Source of the DNA: Actinomadura sp. BRA 177
GTDB taxonomy: Bacteria > Actinomycetota > Actinomycetes > Streptosporangiales > Streptosporangiaceae
DNA length: 41,674 bases
Reading direction: 5' to 3'
Assembly (NCBI RefSeq): GCF_013372625.1
Contig: NZ_JABXFD010000147.1
Span: 1-41,674 of the forward strand
The position numbers and the translations under genes were made by a program. Shown piece after piece: positions 19,296 through 27,207 of the stretch. Each line of letters opens with the position of its first letter. Within the stretch, counting starts at the first letter, position 1. A model generated the notes under the pieces. The model was not told where the DNA came from and did no database searches. It saw only the letters and a list, made by a program, of their open reading frames with translations.

Positions 19296-20219
19296 ATGAC
19301 CAATGCCGTAGTTCCGGGGCTGCCCGCACCAGGGCGCTGCCTCGTCATGGGCGTGGTCAACGTGACTCCGGACTCCTTCTCGGACGGCGGCGCCTGGTTC
19401 GATCCTGAGAAGGCCATTCGTCATGGGCTGGACCTTGTCGCGGAGGGCGCCGACATCGTGGACGTCGGCGGCGAGTCCACGCGGCCGGGCGCGCAGCGCG
19501 TCTCAGAGGACGAGGAACTGCGCCGGGTGGTGCCCGTCATAGAGGCGCTCAATGCGGAGAACGTTCCGGTCAGTATCGACACCATGCGCGCGGAGGTCGC
19601 GGAGGCCGCCGTCCGCGTGGGTGCCCGGTTGGTGAACGACGTCAGCGGTGGCCTGGCCGACCCGGACATGGCGCGAGTGGTCGCCGCGGCGGACGTTCCC
19701 TACGTGGTGATGCATTGGCGCGGACACAGTCATGACATGCAGACCCGTGCCGTCTATGCGGATGTCGTCCGCGAAGTGCGCGATGAGCTTCTGCAGAGGG
19801 TCGATGCAGTCCTGCAGGAGGGCGTCGACCCGTCGATGATCGTGCTCGATCCTGGGCTGGGCTTCGCCAAGAGCCCGAAAGCGGGCCACAACTGGACGCT
19901 TCTGGCCAGACTCGACGCGCTGACCGCGACCGGTTATCCGGTGCTCGTCGGTGCGTCACGCAAGAGCTTCCTCACGAAGCTGCTAGCCGATCCTGATGGA
20001 ACCCCTCGCGCGTTCGCCGAGTGTGATGACGCCACTGTGGCCACTACGGCGTTGGCCGCGGCGGCCGGCGCATGGTGTGTGCGGGTTCACCGGGTCCGTC
20101 CCAACGCGGACGCGGTGCGTGTGGCGGCCGCCGTCGGTGCGGCCCGTCCGTCCGATGACGGAACCTCAGAACCGGTCGCGGCGGACGGTCGCGCCCAGCA
20201 AGGGGGACACCGCGTATGA
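19296..20219 (+). CDS. folP: Dihydropteroate synthase
   Basis: This folate enzyme condenses 6-hydroxymethyl-dihydropterin pyrophosphate with p-aminobenzoate, and is the sulfonamide target in bacteria. It has 307 residues from the ATG at 19296. The TIM-barrel motifs are in order: VNVTPDSFSDGG, VGGESTRPGA, SIDTMRAEV, LVNDVSGG, MIVLDPGLGFAKS and GASRKSFL. The C-terminus is a short low-complexity extension. Its stop overlaps the next start by 4 bp, beginning a tightly coupled run of four more genes (NTF2-like, folB, folK, DUF3180). Confidence 0.96.
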   Translation: MTNAVVPGLPAPGRCLVMGVVNVTPDSFSDGGAWFDPEKAIRHGLDLVAEGADIVDVGGESTRPGAQRVSEDEELRRVVPVIEALNAENVPVSIDTMRAEVAEAAVRVGARLVNDVSGGLADPDMARVVAAADVPYVVMHWRGHSHDMQTRAVYADVVREVRDELLQRVDAVLQEGVDPSMIVLDPGLGFAKSPKAGHNWTLLARLDALTATGYPVLVGASRKSFLTKLLADPDGTPRAFAECDDATVATTALAAAAGAWCVRVHRVRPNADAVRVAAAVGAARPSDDGTSEPVAADGRAQQGGHRV

Positions 20220-20653
20220 GCCGTGCCGTGAACCGCGCCGACGTGGACGAGGTCCACGCCGAGTTCTACGCCGCGTTCGAGGCCGGCGACTTCGACCGGA
20301 TGTCGGCGGTATGGGCCGACGGCCCGTACGCCGCCGGTGTCTCGTGTGTGCATCCCGGTTGGACGATGCTCCGTGGACGTGAGGAGGTGCTCCGTTCGTG
20401 GGCCCTCATCATGGCCAACACCACCTACATCCAGTTCGTGCTGACCGACGTCGAGACCGACGTGTACGGCGACCACGCAGTGGTGACGTGCAAGGAGAAC
20501 GTCCTCACCGCCGATGAGGACACCGAGGCGGGATTCCTCGCCGGGGGAAGCATCGTGGCGACGAACGTGTTCGTACGGGCGGGCGGGGAGTGGCGGCTCC
20601 TGCTCCACCATGGGTCACCCGTCCTCAACGTCGTGGATGCAGAGGAAGAATGA
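20216..20653 (+). CDS. NTF2/SnoaL-like fold protein within the folate operon
   Basis: This 145-residue protein has an N-terminal helix AEFYAAFEAGDFDRMSAVWA, then GWTMLRGREEVLRSWALIM, typical of the cone-shaped NTF2-like superfamily that includes SnoaL cyclases, ketosteroid isomerase-like proteins and many ligand-binding proteins. It starts inside the end of folP and ends inside the start of folB (4-bp ATGA overlaps on both sides), so it is made together with folate enzymes. I do not know its reaction. A role in pterin metabolism is inference from position only. Confidence 0.85.
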   Translation: MSRAVNRADVDEVHAEFYAAFEAGDFDRMSAVWADGPYAAGVSCVHPGWTMLRGREEVLRSWALIMANTTYIQFVLTDVETDVYGDHAVVTCKENVLTADEDTEAGFLAGGSIVATNVFVRAGGEWRLLLHHGSPVLNVVDAEEE

Positions 20654-21015
20654 GTCTCGACCGCATCGAACTGCGCGGCCTGCGCGCGCGGGGACGGCAC
20701 GGGTGCCTGCCGGCCGAGCGTGAACTCGGCCAAGAGTTCGTGGTGGACGCCGTCCTCGGGCTGGACACCCGCCCCGCCGCCGCCGGGGACGACCTCTCGC
20801 GTACCGTCGACTATGGGACACTCGCCAGTCGGCTTGTCGCGACCGTGGAGGGCGAGCCCGTCAATCTGATCGAAACGCTGGCTGACCGGCTGGCGACTAT
20901 ATGTCTGGAAGATAGGGCGGTGTCCGAGGTGGAGATCACCGTCCACAAGCCGAGCGCCCCCGTGCCGCACCCCTTCACGGACGTCGCCGTGAAGATCAGG
21001 AGGAGTCGCCCATGA
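20650..21015 (+). CDS. folB: Dihydroneopterin aldolase
   Basis: This enzyme converts 7,8-dihydroneopterin to 6-hydroxymethyl-7,8-dihydropterin in folate synthesis. It has 121 residues with the family start IELRGLRARGRHGCLPAERELGQ, the active-site region TVDYGTLA and the C-terminal strand EITVHKPSAPVPHPFTDVAV with its catalytic Lys. An alternative upstream start is in frame, but the ATG at 20650 overlaps the preceding stop in the pattern used throughout this operon. Confidence 0.95.
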   Translation: MSLDRIELRGLRARGRHGCLPAERELGQEFVVDAVLGLDTRPAAAGDDLSRTVDYGTLASRLVATVEGEPVNLIETLADRLATICLEDRAVSEVEITVHKPSAPVPHPFTDVAVKIRRSRP

Positions 21016-21599
21016 CAGCGTCCGACCGCATGCCCGACCGCACCGCCACCGGCGGGCACATGCTGGTCCAGCACCGTGTCGTGTTCTCGATCGGTAGCAA
21101 CCTCGGGGACCGGATGGACAACATCCAGGAGGCGGTCGACGCGCTGTTCGACGCGCCCGGGCTCAACTTCGTGGCGTTCTCCCCGGTCTACGAGACCGCG
21201 CCCTACGCGCCGCCCGGCGAGACCATCCCCGAGCAGGGCGACTTCCTCAACGTGGTGCTGGTGGCCGACACGCGGCTGCCACCGGAGAACCTGCTCGAAC
21301 GCGTCCTGAACATCGAGAACTCCATGCGCCGGGAGCGCGAGGTCCGTTGGGGGCCGCGCACCCTGGACATCGACATCGTCGTGTTCGGTGACGTCTCGTC
21401 CGACGACCCCGATCTGACGCTCCCGCACCCGCGCGCGCACGAGCGCGCGTTCGTGCTCGTCCCGTGGGCCGACATCGAGCCGGACGTGCTGCTCCCCGGG
21501 CACGGCCGCGTCGGTGACCTGGCCCAGGCCAAGCAGTCCGAGGGTGGCCCGTCGGCCGTTCGCCGGCGGGAGGACCTGTCCCTGCAGCAGCCTGCATGA
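21012..21599 (+). CDS. folK: 6-hydroxymethyl-7,8-dihydropterin pyrophosphokinase
   Basis: This enzyme transfers pyrophosphate from ATP to 6-hydroxymethyl-dihydropterin, giving the substrate of folP. It has 195 residues. The HPPK motifs are present: FSIGSNLGDRMDNI, SPVYETAPY, FLNVVLVADT, and the signature WGPRTLDIDIVVF with the metal-binding Asp pair, then LPHPRAHERAFVLVPW. It has an N-terminal extension of about 22 residues before the domain; the internal ATG (MLVQHRVVF) is an alternative start, but the first ATG overlaps the folB stop. Confidence 0.95.
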   Translation: MTASDRMPDRTATGGHMLVQHRVVFSIGSNLGDRMDNIQEAVDALFDAPGLNFVAFSPVYETAPYAPPGETIPEQGDFLNVVLVADTRLPPENLLERVLNIENSMRREREVRWGPRTLDIDIVVFGDVSSDDPDLTLPHPRAHERAFVLVPWADIEPDVLLPGHGRVGDLAQAKQSEGGPSAVRRREDLSLQQPA

Positions 21600-22102
21600 A
21601 GCCGTCCCGCCCCCTGTTCCTCGTCGCCCTGGTGGTCGTCGTCGCGGTGGTCACCTGGGCGGTGCTGCGCTCTGCCTACGTCTCGTTGCCGCCGCTCCCG
21701 TGGACGGCGGTGCCGACCCTCTTGCTGCTGGCCCTCGGCGAGGGGTTCAGTGGCTGGAACGTGCTGCGCCGCATCCGCCGGAAGCCCGGCAAGACGCGCG
21801 TACAGGAGGCCGGCCGCAAGTCGCCGAAGCCGATCGAGCCCATGGCGGTCGCGCGGCTGGCCGCCCTGGGCAAGGCGAGCGCGCACACCGCCGCCCTCAT
21901 CGCGGGCGTGTTCGGCGGGTTCGCGGTGAATCTCGCGTCCGAGCTCGACAAGCCGACGCCGCGCCACGACTTCTTCGTCAGCGGCGCGACCTTCCTGGCG
22001 GCCGTGGTCCTGGTGGCGGCGGCGTTCTTCCTCGAGTACGCGTGCCGCGTGCCCAAGGACCCGGACGAGGAGGAACGCGACCACCGCGCCTCCCGCGCCT
22101 GA
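21596..22102 (+). CDS. DUF3180 membrane protein
   Basis: This 168-residue actinobacterial membrane protein of unknown function is regularly found after folK (Rv3605c in M. tuberculosis). Helices are visible at about 6-24 and 33-48, with two more at about 90-115 and 125-147, separated by a basic loop (RRIRRKPGKTRVQEAGRK). It overlaps folK by 4 bp and closes the folate operon. Its function and link to folate are not established. Confidence 0.9.
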   Translation: MKPSRPLFLVALVVVVAVVTWAVLRSAYVSLPPLPWTAVPTLLLLALGEGFSGWNVLRRIRRKPGKTRVQEAGRKSPKPIEPMAVARLAALGKASAHTAALIAGVFGGFAVNLASELDKPTPRHDFFVSGATFLAAVVLVAAAFFLEYACRVPKDPDEEERDHRASRA

Positions 22103-22152
22103 TCCGCGCTTGCCCGAGGGCGCGCGGCTCAGGGCGTCTGCCTGTGTCACCT

Positions 22153-22174
22153 CGGGTGCCTGGGTCGGCACCCG
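22153..22174. terminator. Stem-loop between convergent DUF3180 and nuoD
   Basis: CGGGTGCC and GGCACCCG form an 8-bp stem with a 6-nt loop in the 84-bp gap between two convergent genes. It can serve as a terminator for either strand. Confidence 0.55.
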
Positions 22175-22186
22175 TGGTTCATGCGG

Positions 22187-23335
22187 TCATTTGTCGATGT
22201 CGCCGACGACGAAGAACATCGAGCCGAGGATGGCGATCATGTCGGCGACCAGGTTGCCCGGCAGTAGTTCCGTCAGGACCTGGATGTTGTTGAAGGACGC
22301 GGACCGCAGTTTCATCCGCCACGGGGTCTTCTCGCCGCGCGACACGAGGTAGTAGCCGTTGATGCCCAGCGGGTTCTCCGTCCACGCATAGGTGTGGCCT
22401 TCGGGGACCTTCAGAACCTTCGGCAGACGCTGGTTGATCGGGCCGGGCGGGAGTTCGGCGAGGCGCTCCAGGCAGGCGTCGGCGAGATCGAGGGACGCGT
22501 GCACCTGGTCGAGGAGGCATTCGAAGCGGGCCAGGCAGTCGCCCTCCGTGCGGGTGACCACACGGACGTCAAGGTCGCCGTAGGCGAGGTACGGCTCGTC
22601 CCTGCGCAGGTCGAAGTCCACGCCGGACGCTCGTGCGATGGGACCCGACACCCCGTACTGGAGGATCTGTTCCCGGGTCAGGACACCGACGCCTCGCGTG
22701 CGCGCACGGAAGATCTCGTTGCCCATGATGATGTCGTCGATGTCGCCCATGCGGGAACGGACCTCGGAGACGGCCGTCCGCGCGCGCGCCGTCCAACCGG
22801 CCGGAAGCTCGTCCTTCAGCCCGCCGACGCGGTTGAACATGTAGTGCATGCGCCCGCCGGAGATCTCCTCCATCACCCGCTGCAACGCCTCGCGCTCGCG
22901 GAAAGCGTAGAAGATGGGGGTAATGGCACCGACTTCCAGCGGATACGAACCGAGGAACATCAGGTGGTTCAGGATCCGGTTCAGCTCGGCCAGGAGGGTC
23001 CTCACCCATACGGCGCGTACGGGGACCTCCATGCCGAGCATCCGTTCGACGGCGAGAACGACGCCGAGCTCACTGGAGAACGCCGACAGCCAGTCGTGCC
23101 GGTTCGCCAGGACGATGATCTGCCGGAAGTCGCGGACTTCGAACAGCTTCTCCGCGCCCCGGTGCATGTAGCCGACGATGGGCTCCGCGCCCGAGATGCG
23201 TTCACCGTCCAGCGTCAGCTTCAGCCGGAGCACGCCGTGCGTGGACGGGTGCTGGGGGCCGATGTTCAGGGTCATGTCCTCGGTGGCGAGCTCCTTGGCG
23301 CCCGCACCGATCCCGACGATCCGCTCGGTGGTCAT
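22187..23335 (-). CDS. nuoD2: Stand-alone NADH-quinone oxidoreductase subunit D paralogue (NuoD2)
   Basis: This 382-residue protein is homologous to the 49-kDa subunit of complex I, which forms part of the quinone pocket near cluster N2. [22 protein letters not shown], the loop [11 protein letters not shown] (H58, R59), [12 protein letters not shown] and the ending [21 protein letters not shown] are all well conserved. No other nuo gene is nearby, so it is a second or relocated copy; stand-alone nuoD2 genes are known in Streptomyces. GGAGG lies 6 bases before the ATG. It may replace NuoD in complex I under some condition, or serve another quinone- or hydrogenase-like complex. A MidA-family methyltransferase gene lies 7 kb away. 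Confidence 0.9.
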   Translation of the reverse strand: MTTERIVGIGAGAKELATEDMTLNIGPQHPSTHGVLRLKLTLDGERISGAEPIVGYMHRGAEKLFEVRDFRQIIVLANRHDWLSAFSSELGVVLAVERMLGMEVPVRAVWVRTLLAELNRILNHLMFLGSYPLEVGAITPIFYAFREREALQRVMEEISGGRMHYMFNRVGGLKDELPAGWTARARTAVSEVRSRMGDIDDIIMGNEIFRARTRGVGVLTREQILQYGVSGPIARASGVDFDLRRDEPYLAYGDLDVRVVTRTEGDCLARFECLLDQVHASLDLADACLERLAELPPGPINQRLPKVLKVPEGHTYAWTENPLGINGYYLVSRGEKTPWRMKLRSASFNNIQVLTELLPGNLVADMIAILGSMFFVVGDIDK

Positions 23336-23414
23336 GGTCGCGCCTCCGCCACTCCGATCACCGCTTCATGGTCCCATGGCGAGCGGTACTCGTTTTCCGG
23401 TTGACTAGGGGTCA

Positions 23415-24077
23415 ATGAACGCGAGCCATGGCGAACCGCCGTACGAGCCCGCCGCGCAGCCTGGCCCCCAGGGCGCGGCGCACCCGCCCGTGCCCGCCGG
23501 CCCGGGCATTGGCGGTCAACCGCCAGGTCAGGTACCGGCACATTACCCGCCGCAGCAGGCGCCTCAGGGACCACCCGGCTACCGGGCCGATCAGGCGTTC
23601 GCGCCCGGCGGCGACCTCCACTGGGCGCCCATCTCCAAACGCCACGCTTGGCACCGGCTTCTCAGCGCCGTTCTCTGGGCGATACCCGTCGGCGGTGTGG
23701 GCGCGTTCATCGTGTGGAGGAACGGTGGCGTGGTGGCCGGCGCCATGTGGGTCGTCGCCGTGCTCCTCGGGGTGGCCCTCACTTGGCTGGTCGCCGAACT
23801 GGATCGCAGGACGTACGGGTACGCCGAGCGTGCGGACGACCTCATCGTCACGCACGGAGTGTTCGTCAAGCGGCTCATCGTCGTCCCTTATGGGCGGATG
23901 CAGTTCGTGGACGTCACGGCGGGGCTCCTCGAACGATGGATGGGGATCGCGACCGTCCGGATGCACACCGCCGCCGCGGCTACTGACGCGACCATTCCGG
24001 GGCTGCCCACGGCTGAGGCCGCCCTACTGCGCGACCGTCTCGCCCAGAAGGGCGAGGAACGGAGCATGGGCCTATGA
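23415..24077 (+). CDS. bPH2-domain membrane protein, small subunit (YdbS-like)
   Basis: This 220-residue protein has a Pro/Gly/Gln-rich cytoplasmic N-terminus (about 1-65), two adjacent membrane helices (about 83-102 and 106-129) and a C-terminal bacterial pleckstrin-homology domain (bPH2, formerly DUF304) seen as DLIVTHGVFVKRLIVVPYGRM and FVDVTAGLLERWMG. Its stop overlaps the start of the larger bPH2 gene. The pair is organised like ydbS-ydbT of Bacillus, which is linked to resistance to an antimicrobial peptide; whether the role is the same here is unknown. The ATG at 23415 follows AGGGG. Confidence 0.85.
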   Translation: MNASHGEPPYEPAAQPGPQGAAHPPVPAGPGIGGQPPGQVPAHYPPQQAPQGPPGYRADQAFAPGGDLHWAPISKRHAWHRLLSAVLWAIPVGGVGAFIVWRNGGVVAGAMWVVAVLLGVALTWLVAELDRRTYGYAERADDLIVTHGVFVKRLIVVPYGRMQFVDVTAGLLERWMGIATVRMHTAAAATDATIPGLPTAEAALLRDRLAQKGEERSMGL

Positions 24078-25591
24078 GTGGCCCCTACGGCCCATACGGT
24101 CCGCCAGGACAACCCGGCCCCGGGCAACCCGGCCCTGGACCGTACGGCCGCCCAGTTCCGCCCTACGGCCCGCCTTACGGACCTCCAGGGGCACCCAGAC
24201 CACCAAGCCCGCCGCCGTACGGCCCGCCGCGTCCTCCCTACGGCTATGGCGTACCACCCGGCTACCGTCCACCGGTCCGTTTCTCTGAAGGCACGCACAG
24301 GCTTCACTGGGCAACCGCACCACTGCGCGCCTTCATCTTCCTCATCATCTACTTCGTCTTGCTGGGCTTCCCACTGCTGCTGACCCAGACGGAGGACGGC
24401 ATCACCCTGGCACTCACCCCCGAGGTGATCCTCCGGTTCATCATCGTGAGCATCCCCATGGGCCTGATCGCGGTGGGATCGGGCCTGTGGACGTGGCTCG
24501 CTCTGCGTTTCCGCATCGACAACGACGACCTCGTCGTCGAGACCGGCATTCTCCGTAAGAACAAGCGCCGTATACCGCTTTCGCGTATTCAGGCCATCGA
24601 CCTCGTCCGTCCATTGGTGACGAGGGTGTTCGCCCTTGCGGAAGTACGGGTGGAACTAGCCGGCGGTGAGCAGAGCGAAATCGCCCTCCGCTACCTGGGA
24701 CGGCACTCCGCACAGCAGTTGCGCGCCGAACTCCTCGCGCGCGCGGCCGGACTGCCCGGCCACACGCCGGAGGCACCCGAACGTCACGTCTGGCGCGTGC
24801 CGTTCGGCGCGCTGTTCGGATCCCTCCTCGGACGGCTGCCCGTACTGGGGACGGGGCTGCTCTTCCTGGCGTCCCTCATCTTCCTGGTGATGTACGCCGA
24901 GGGCGGCATGCTGGCCGTCACCATTCCCGTCCTGCTCGGGCTCATCCGCGCCGTGATCGCACCCCTGGTGATGTACGCGAACTTCACGGTCGCCATGTCA
25001 CCGGACGGAATCCGCCTGCGCTACGGGCTCCTGGAGACCCGCATGCAGACGCTGCCGCCGGGCCGTGTGCAGGCCGTCAGCATCGTCGAGCCGCTGATCT
25101 GGCGGAGCCTCGGCTGGGCACGTGTCGAGGTCACCGTCGCCGGTTACGCGGGCGAGCGCCAGGCACTGTCCTCGACTCTGCTTCCCGTCGCGCCCCGCCA
25201 TGTCGCCATGCACATGGTCTCTCAGGTCTTCCCTGGGACGAATGTCGATGCGGTCTCTCTCGTCCCCGCGTCGTCCAAGGCCGTGGCGATCGACCGCGCG
25301 GACGGCGCCGGTACCGACGACGTGGTCTTCGTGACCCGCCACGGCTGGCCCTGCCGCCGCACCGACGTGATCGCCCACGCGCGCGCGCAGAGCGTCCGGC
25401 TGACCGTGAACCCGTTCCAACGCCTCCTCGGCCTGGCCACCGTCCACGTTGACGCGCCCCCTGGCCCGGTACAGGTAGCCGCCACCGACCGCGAGCTTGG
25501 CGAGGCCCGGGCGATCGTGGAAAGCACCGCCCGCCGGGCACTGGCCGCCCGCCGCGCCGGCGGCGGAGACCCCACCCACTGGGCCCGCTGA
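24074..25591 (+). CDS. bPH2-domain membrane protein, large subunit (YdbT-like)
   Basis: This 505-residue protein has a Gly-Pro-Tyr-rich N-terminus (about 1-75, repeated GPYG/PYGPP), a helix pair at about 94-115 and 124-150, then bPH2 domains: one around DDLVVETGILRKNKRRIPLSRIQAI, a second around SPDGIRLRYGLLETRMQTLPPGRVQAV, and a weaker third near VFVTRHGWPCRRTDVIAHARAQSV. A second hydrophobic pair lies at about 255-305. It is translationally coupled to the small bPH2 gene. The family is probably a membrane complex, but its activity is unknown. Confidence 0.87.
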   Translation: MSGPYGPYGPPGQPGPGQPGPGPYGRPVPPYGPPYGPPGAPRPPSPPPYGPPRPPYGYGVPPGYRPPVRFSEGTHRLHWATAPLRAFIFLIIYFVLLGFPLLLTQTEDGITLALTPEVILRFIIVSIPMGLIAVGSGLWTWLALRFRIDNDDLVVETGILRKNKRRIPLSRIQAIDLVRPLVTRVFALAEVRVELAGGEQSEIALRYLGRHSAQQLRAELLARAAGLPGHTPEAPERHVWRVPFGALFGSLLGRLPVLGTGLLFLASLIFLVMYAEGGMLAVTIPVLLGLIRAVIAPLVMYANFTVAMSPDGIRLRYGLLETRMQTLPPGRVQAVSIVEPLIWRSLGWARVEVTVAGYAGERQALSSTLLPVAPRHVAMHMVSQVFPGTNVDAVSLVPASSKAVAIDRADGAGTDDVVFVTRHGWPCRRTDVIAHARAQSVRLTVNPFQRLLGLATVHVDAPPGPVQVAATDRELGEARAIVESTARRALAARRAGGGDPTHWAR

Positions 25592-26106
25592 CCACTTATC
25601 CACAGAACCTCGTTCTACTTCCACCCCTCCACGTCGCCCCCCACCATGGACACCAAGTCGGCCCGCCACAGGGAGAGCGGGCCGACCCCAACACCGGGAG
25701 GCGACAAACCCATGCCCGCAACCACCACCCAACCCGACCACCTTGGCCATGACGGTACGTCGTCGTTCGCTAGGCAGTTCTGTCTTCGGGGCGGTGGCGC
25801 CGCTCGCTACGGCACTTGTTATCGAATTCCCTTGCGCTTGGCTGCATTGCAACCTCGAGGCGAGCTCGGTGCAGGCCGGGACTCATCGGCTCTGAGGTAG
25901 CCACGGAGAAGTGATCACTGGACAACAAGAACTGCCCGCTTTCCCCGGATTTCGAGGAAGCCGTGTTAGGTGGATCTTGCTCACTGCGTTCGCCGGAACT
26001 TTCGTCGGCCATGGCTCCATTGTGCTCCGGTGGTCCCTCCGCGCGAAAGCACACCATCGGCCATGACTCGCTGAGCCTCTCGACCCAGCCGTTGCGGGGC
26101 GGGTGG
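25592..26106. other. Gene-free gap with one terminator hairpin
   Basis: GTCGGCCCGC (25657-25666) and GCGGGCCGAC (25677-25686) form a perfect 10-bp stem with a 10-nt loop, a likely terminator for the bPH2 operon. The remaining ~420 bp show no gene I can support on either strand; the sequence around 25780-26000 is slightly less GC-rich than its neighbours. Confidence 0.55.
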
Positions 26107-26868
26107 TCAGGAGTGCCAGGGGGCTACTGCGGTCGCGTGGAAATAGGTGTCGCCGAAGGGCACCTTCTTCGGGGTGAAGGCGATCTTGCCGGGGCAGAGC
26201 CCGCGGTCCCGCAGGTCGCTGACGATCTGCGGTACGGCGTCGACGGACGCCTGCGCCCAGTCGTGCATGAGGATGATGCCGCCCGGCTGGAGCGTGCGCG
26301 CAGCCGCCACGATCTCGTCGGTGCCGGCTCCGGCCCAATCCCGGGAGTCGACCGTCCACAGGACTTCCAGGACTCTCAGGCGGGCCTCGTCCCTCCTGAC
26401 CTGGTCATTGGTCTCTCCGTAGGGCGGCCGGAAGAGCGTGGGCCACCGGCCGGTGATCCGGCGCAGGGACAGCTGGGTGCCGAGGATCTCCTTGAAGGCG
26501 TCCGGTTCCCCCAACTGGGGGAGATGCGGATGGGTGTTGGTGTGGTTGCCGATCCACATGCCGGCGCGCTGCTCCTCGCGGACGAGGTCGGGGCGGGCCT
26601 CGGCATTGTTCCCCTGGTTGAAGAAGGTGGCCCGGGCTCCGGCGGCGCGCAGCCTGTCCAGCAGCGTGGGCAGTGTCGCGGCGGTAGGCCCGTCATCGTA
26701 GGTGAGCGCCACGTACCCGTTGGGGCAGTGCGAGTGCTTGCCGGCGACGGTTGCGTGCCCGGCCGCCGGAGTCATCGCGACGGCGGCCGCAGCAGCCGCC
26801 ACCACAGCGGCCGAAGAGGCCGCCCCACGGCGAGATCGTACGGACGAATGCGAGATCTTGATCATCAT
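26107..26868 (-). CDS. Secreted polysaccharide deacetylase (NodB domain, CE4 family)
   Basis: This 253-residue exported enzyme removes N- or O-acetyl groups from a polysaccharide such as chitin oligomers, peptidoglycan or acetylxylan. An Ala-rich signal peptide covers about 12-40. All NodB motifs are present: TYDDGP (D58 catalytic base, D59 metal), H109-x3-H113 in NHTNTH, RPPYGE (147-151), and a final LMHDW (H202). The minus-strand ribosome-binding site GGAG lies 5 bases before the second ATG (26865), so start 26865 or 26868 are both possible. It diverges from an SGNH esterase gene, and both promoters carry TTTCGAAA-like palindromes, suggesting joint use in polymer breakdown. Confidence 0.93.
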   Translation of the reverse strand: MMIKISHSSVRSRRGAASSAAVVAAAAAAVAMTPAAGHATVAGKHSHCPNGYVALTYDDGPTAATLPTLLDRLRAAGARATFFNQGNNAEARPDLVREEQRAGMWIGNHTNTHPHLPQLGEPDAFKEILGTQLSLRRITGRWPTLFRPPYGETNDQVRRDEARLRVLEVLWTVDSRDWAGAGTDEIVAAARTLQPGGIILMHDWAQASVDAVPQIVSDLRDRGLCPGKIAFTPKKVPFGDTYFHATAVAPWHS

Positions 26869-26962
26869 TACTCCGCGGGAGGAGAAACCGGTTCCCAGTG
26901 GGCGTAGCGATTCAGGGCGAGGTTGGAGTCAAAGTGACCGAGGCGGGACCAGCATGGGCTGA

Positions 26963-26976
26963 AAGTTTCGAAACTT
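26963..26976. promoter_or_regulatory. Palindromic operator AAGTTTCGAAACTT
   Basis: This is a perfect 14-bp palindrome about 95 bp upstream of the deacetylase gene. Its core TTTCGAAA resembles the GAAA/TTTC-type inverted repeats described upstream of actinomycete xylanase genes and bound by LacI-family regulators. A related palindrome lies near the divergent gene at 27155. Confidence 0.55.
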
Positions 26977-27104
26977 ATCGGCGGTGTTGCTGGGTAACGT
27001 ACGCCGCCTTGGGAGCGGGGTCAATGGAGCGTCTGAGCTTTGAGTAGGCGAGTTCCTTGGCGCCAGGCCGGTCGAAGCTTGGGAGAAAGGTCGTGAAGTT
27101 GTTC

Positions 27105-27168
27105 TTGACTCGGTGATGTGCCCGGCGTACGTTCAGCCAGAAGTTCGAAAGTGATCGAAACATTTCGA
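27105..27168 (+). promoter_or_regulatory. Promoter and downstream operator of the SGNH esterase gene
   Basis: TTGACT (27105-27110) and TACGTT (27128-27133) are spaced 17 bp apart, a good sigma-70 type promoter. About 15 bp after the expected transcription start lies the inverted repeat TCGAAA-CA-TTTCGA (27155-27168), placed where a repressor would block elongation or initiation. It shares the CGAAA/TTTCG half-site with the palindrome at 26963. A ribosome-binding GGAG follows at 27197. Confidence 0.6.
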
Positions 27169-27207
27169 ATGGTTCGCCTCGTTCGCGGAGTCGATCGGAG
27201 ACCTGTG

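Noticed and set aside
25770..26057. Small minus-strand frame (MADESSGERSEQ...)
   Set aside because: No recognisable domain, no ribosome-binding site, polar composition only; not enough to call a gene.
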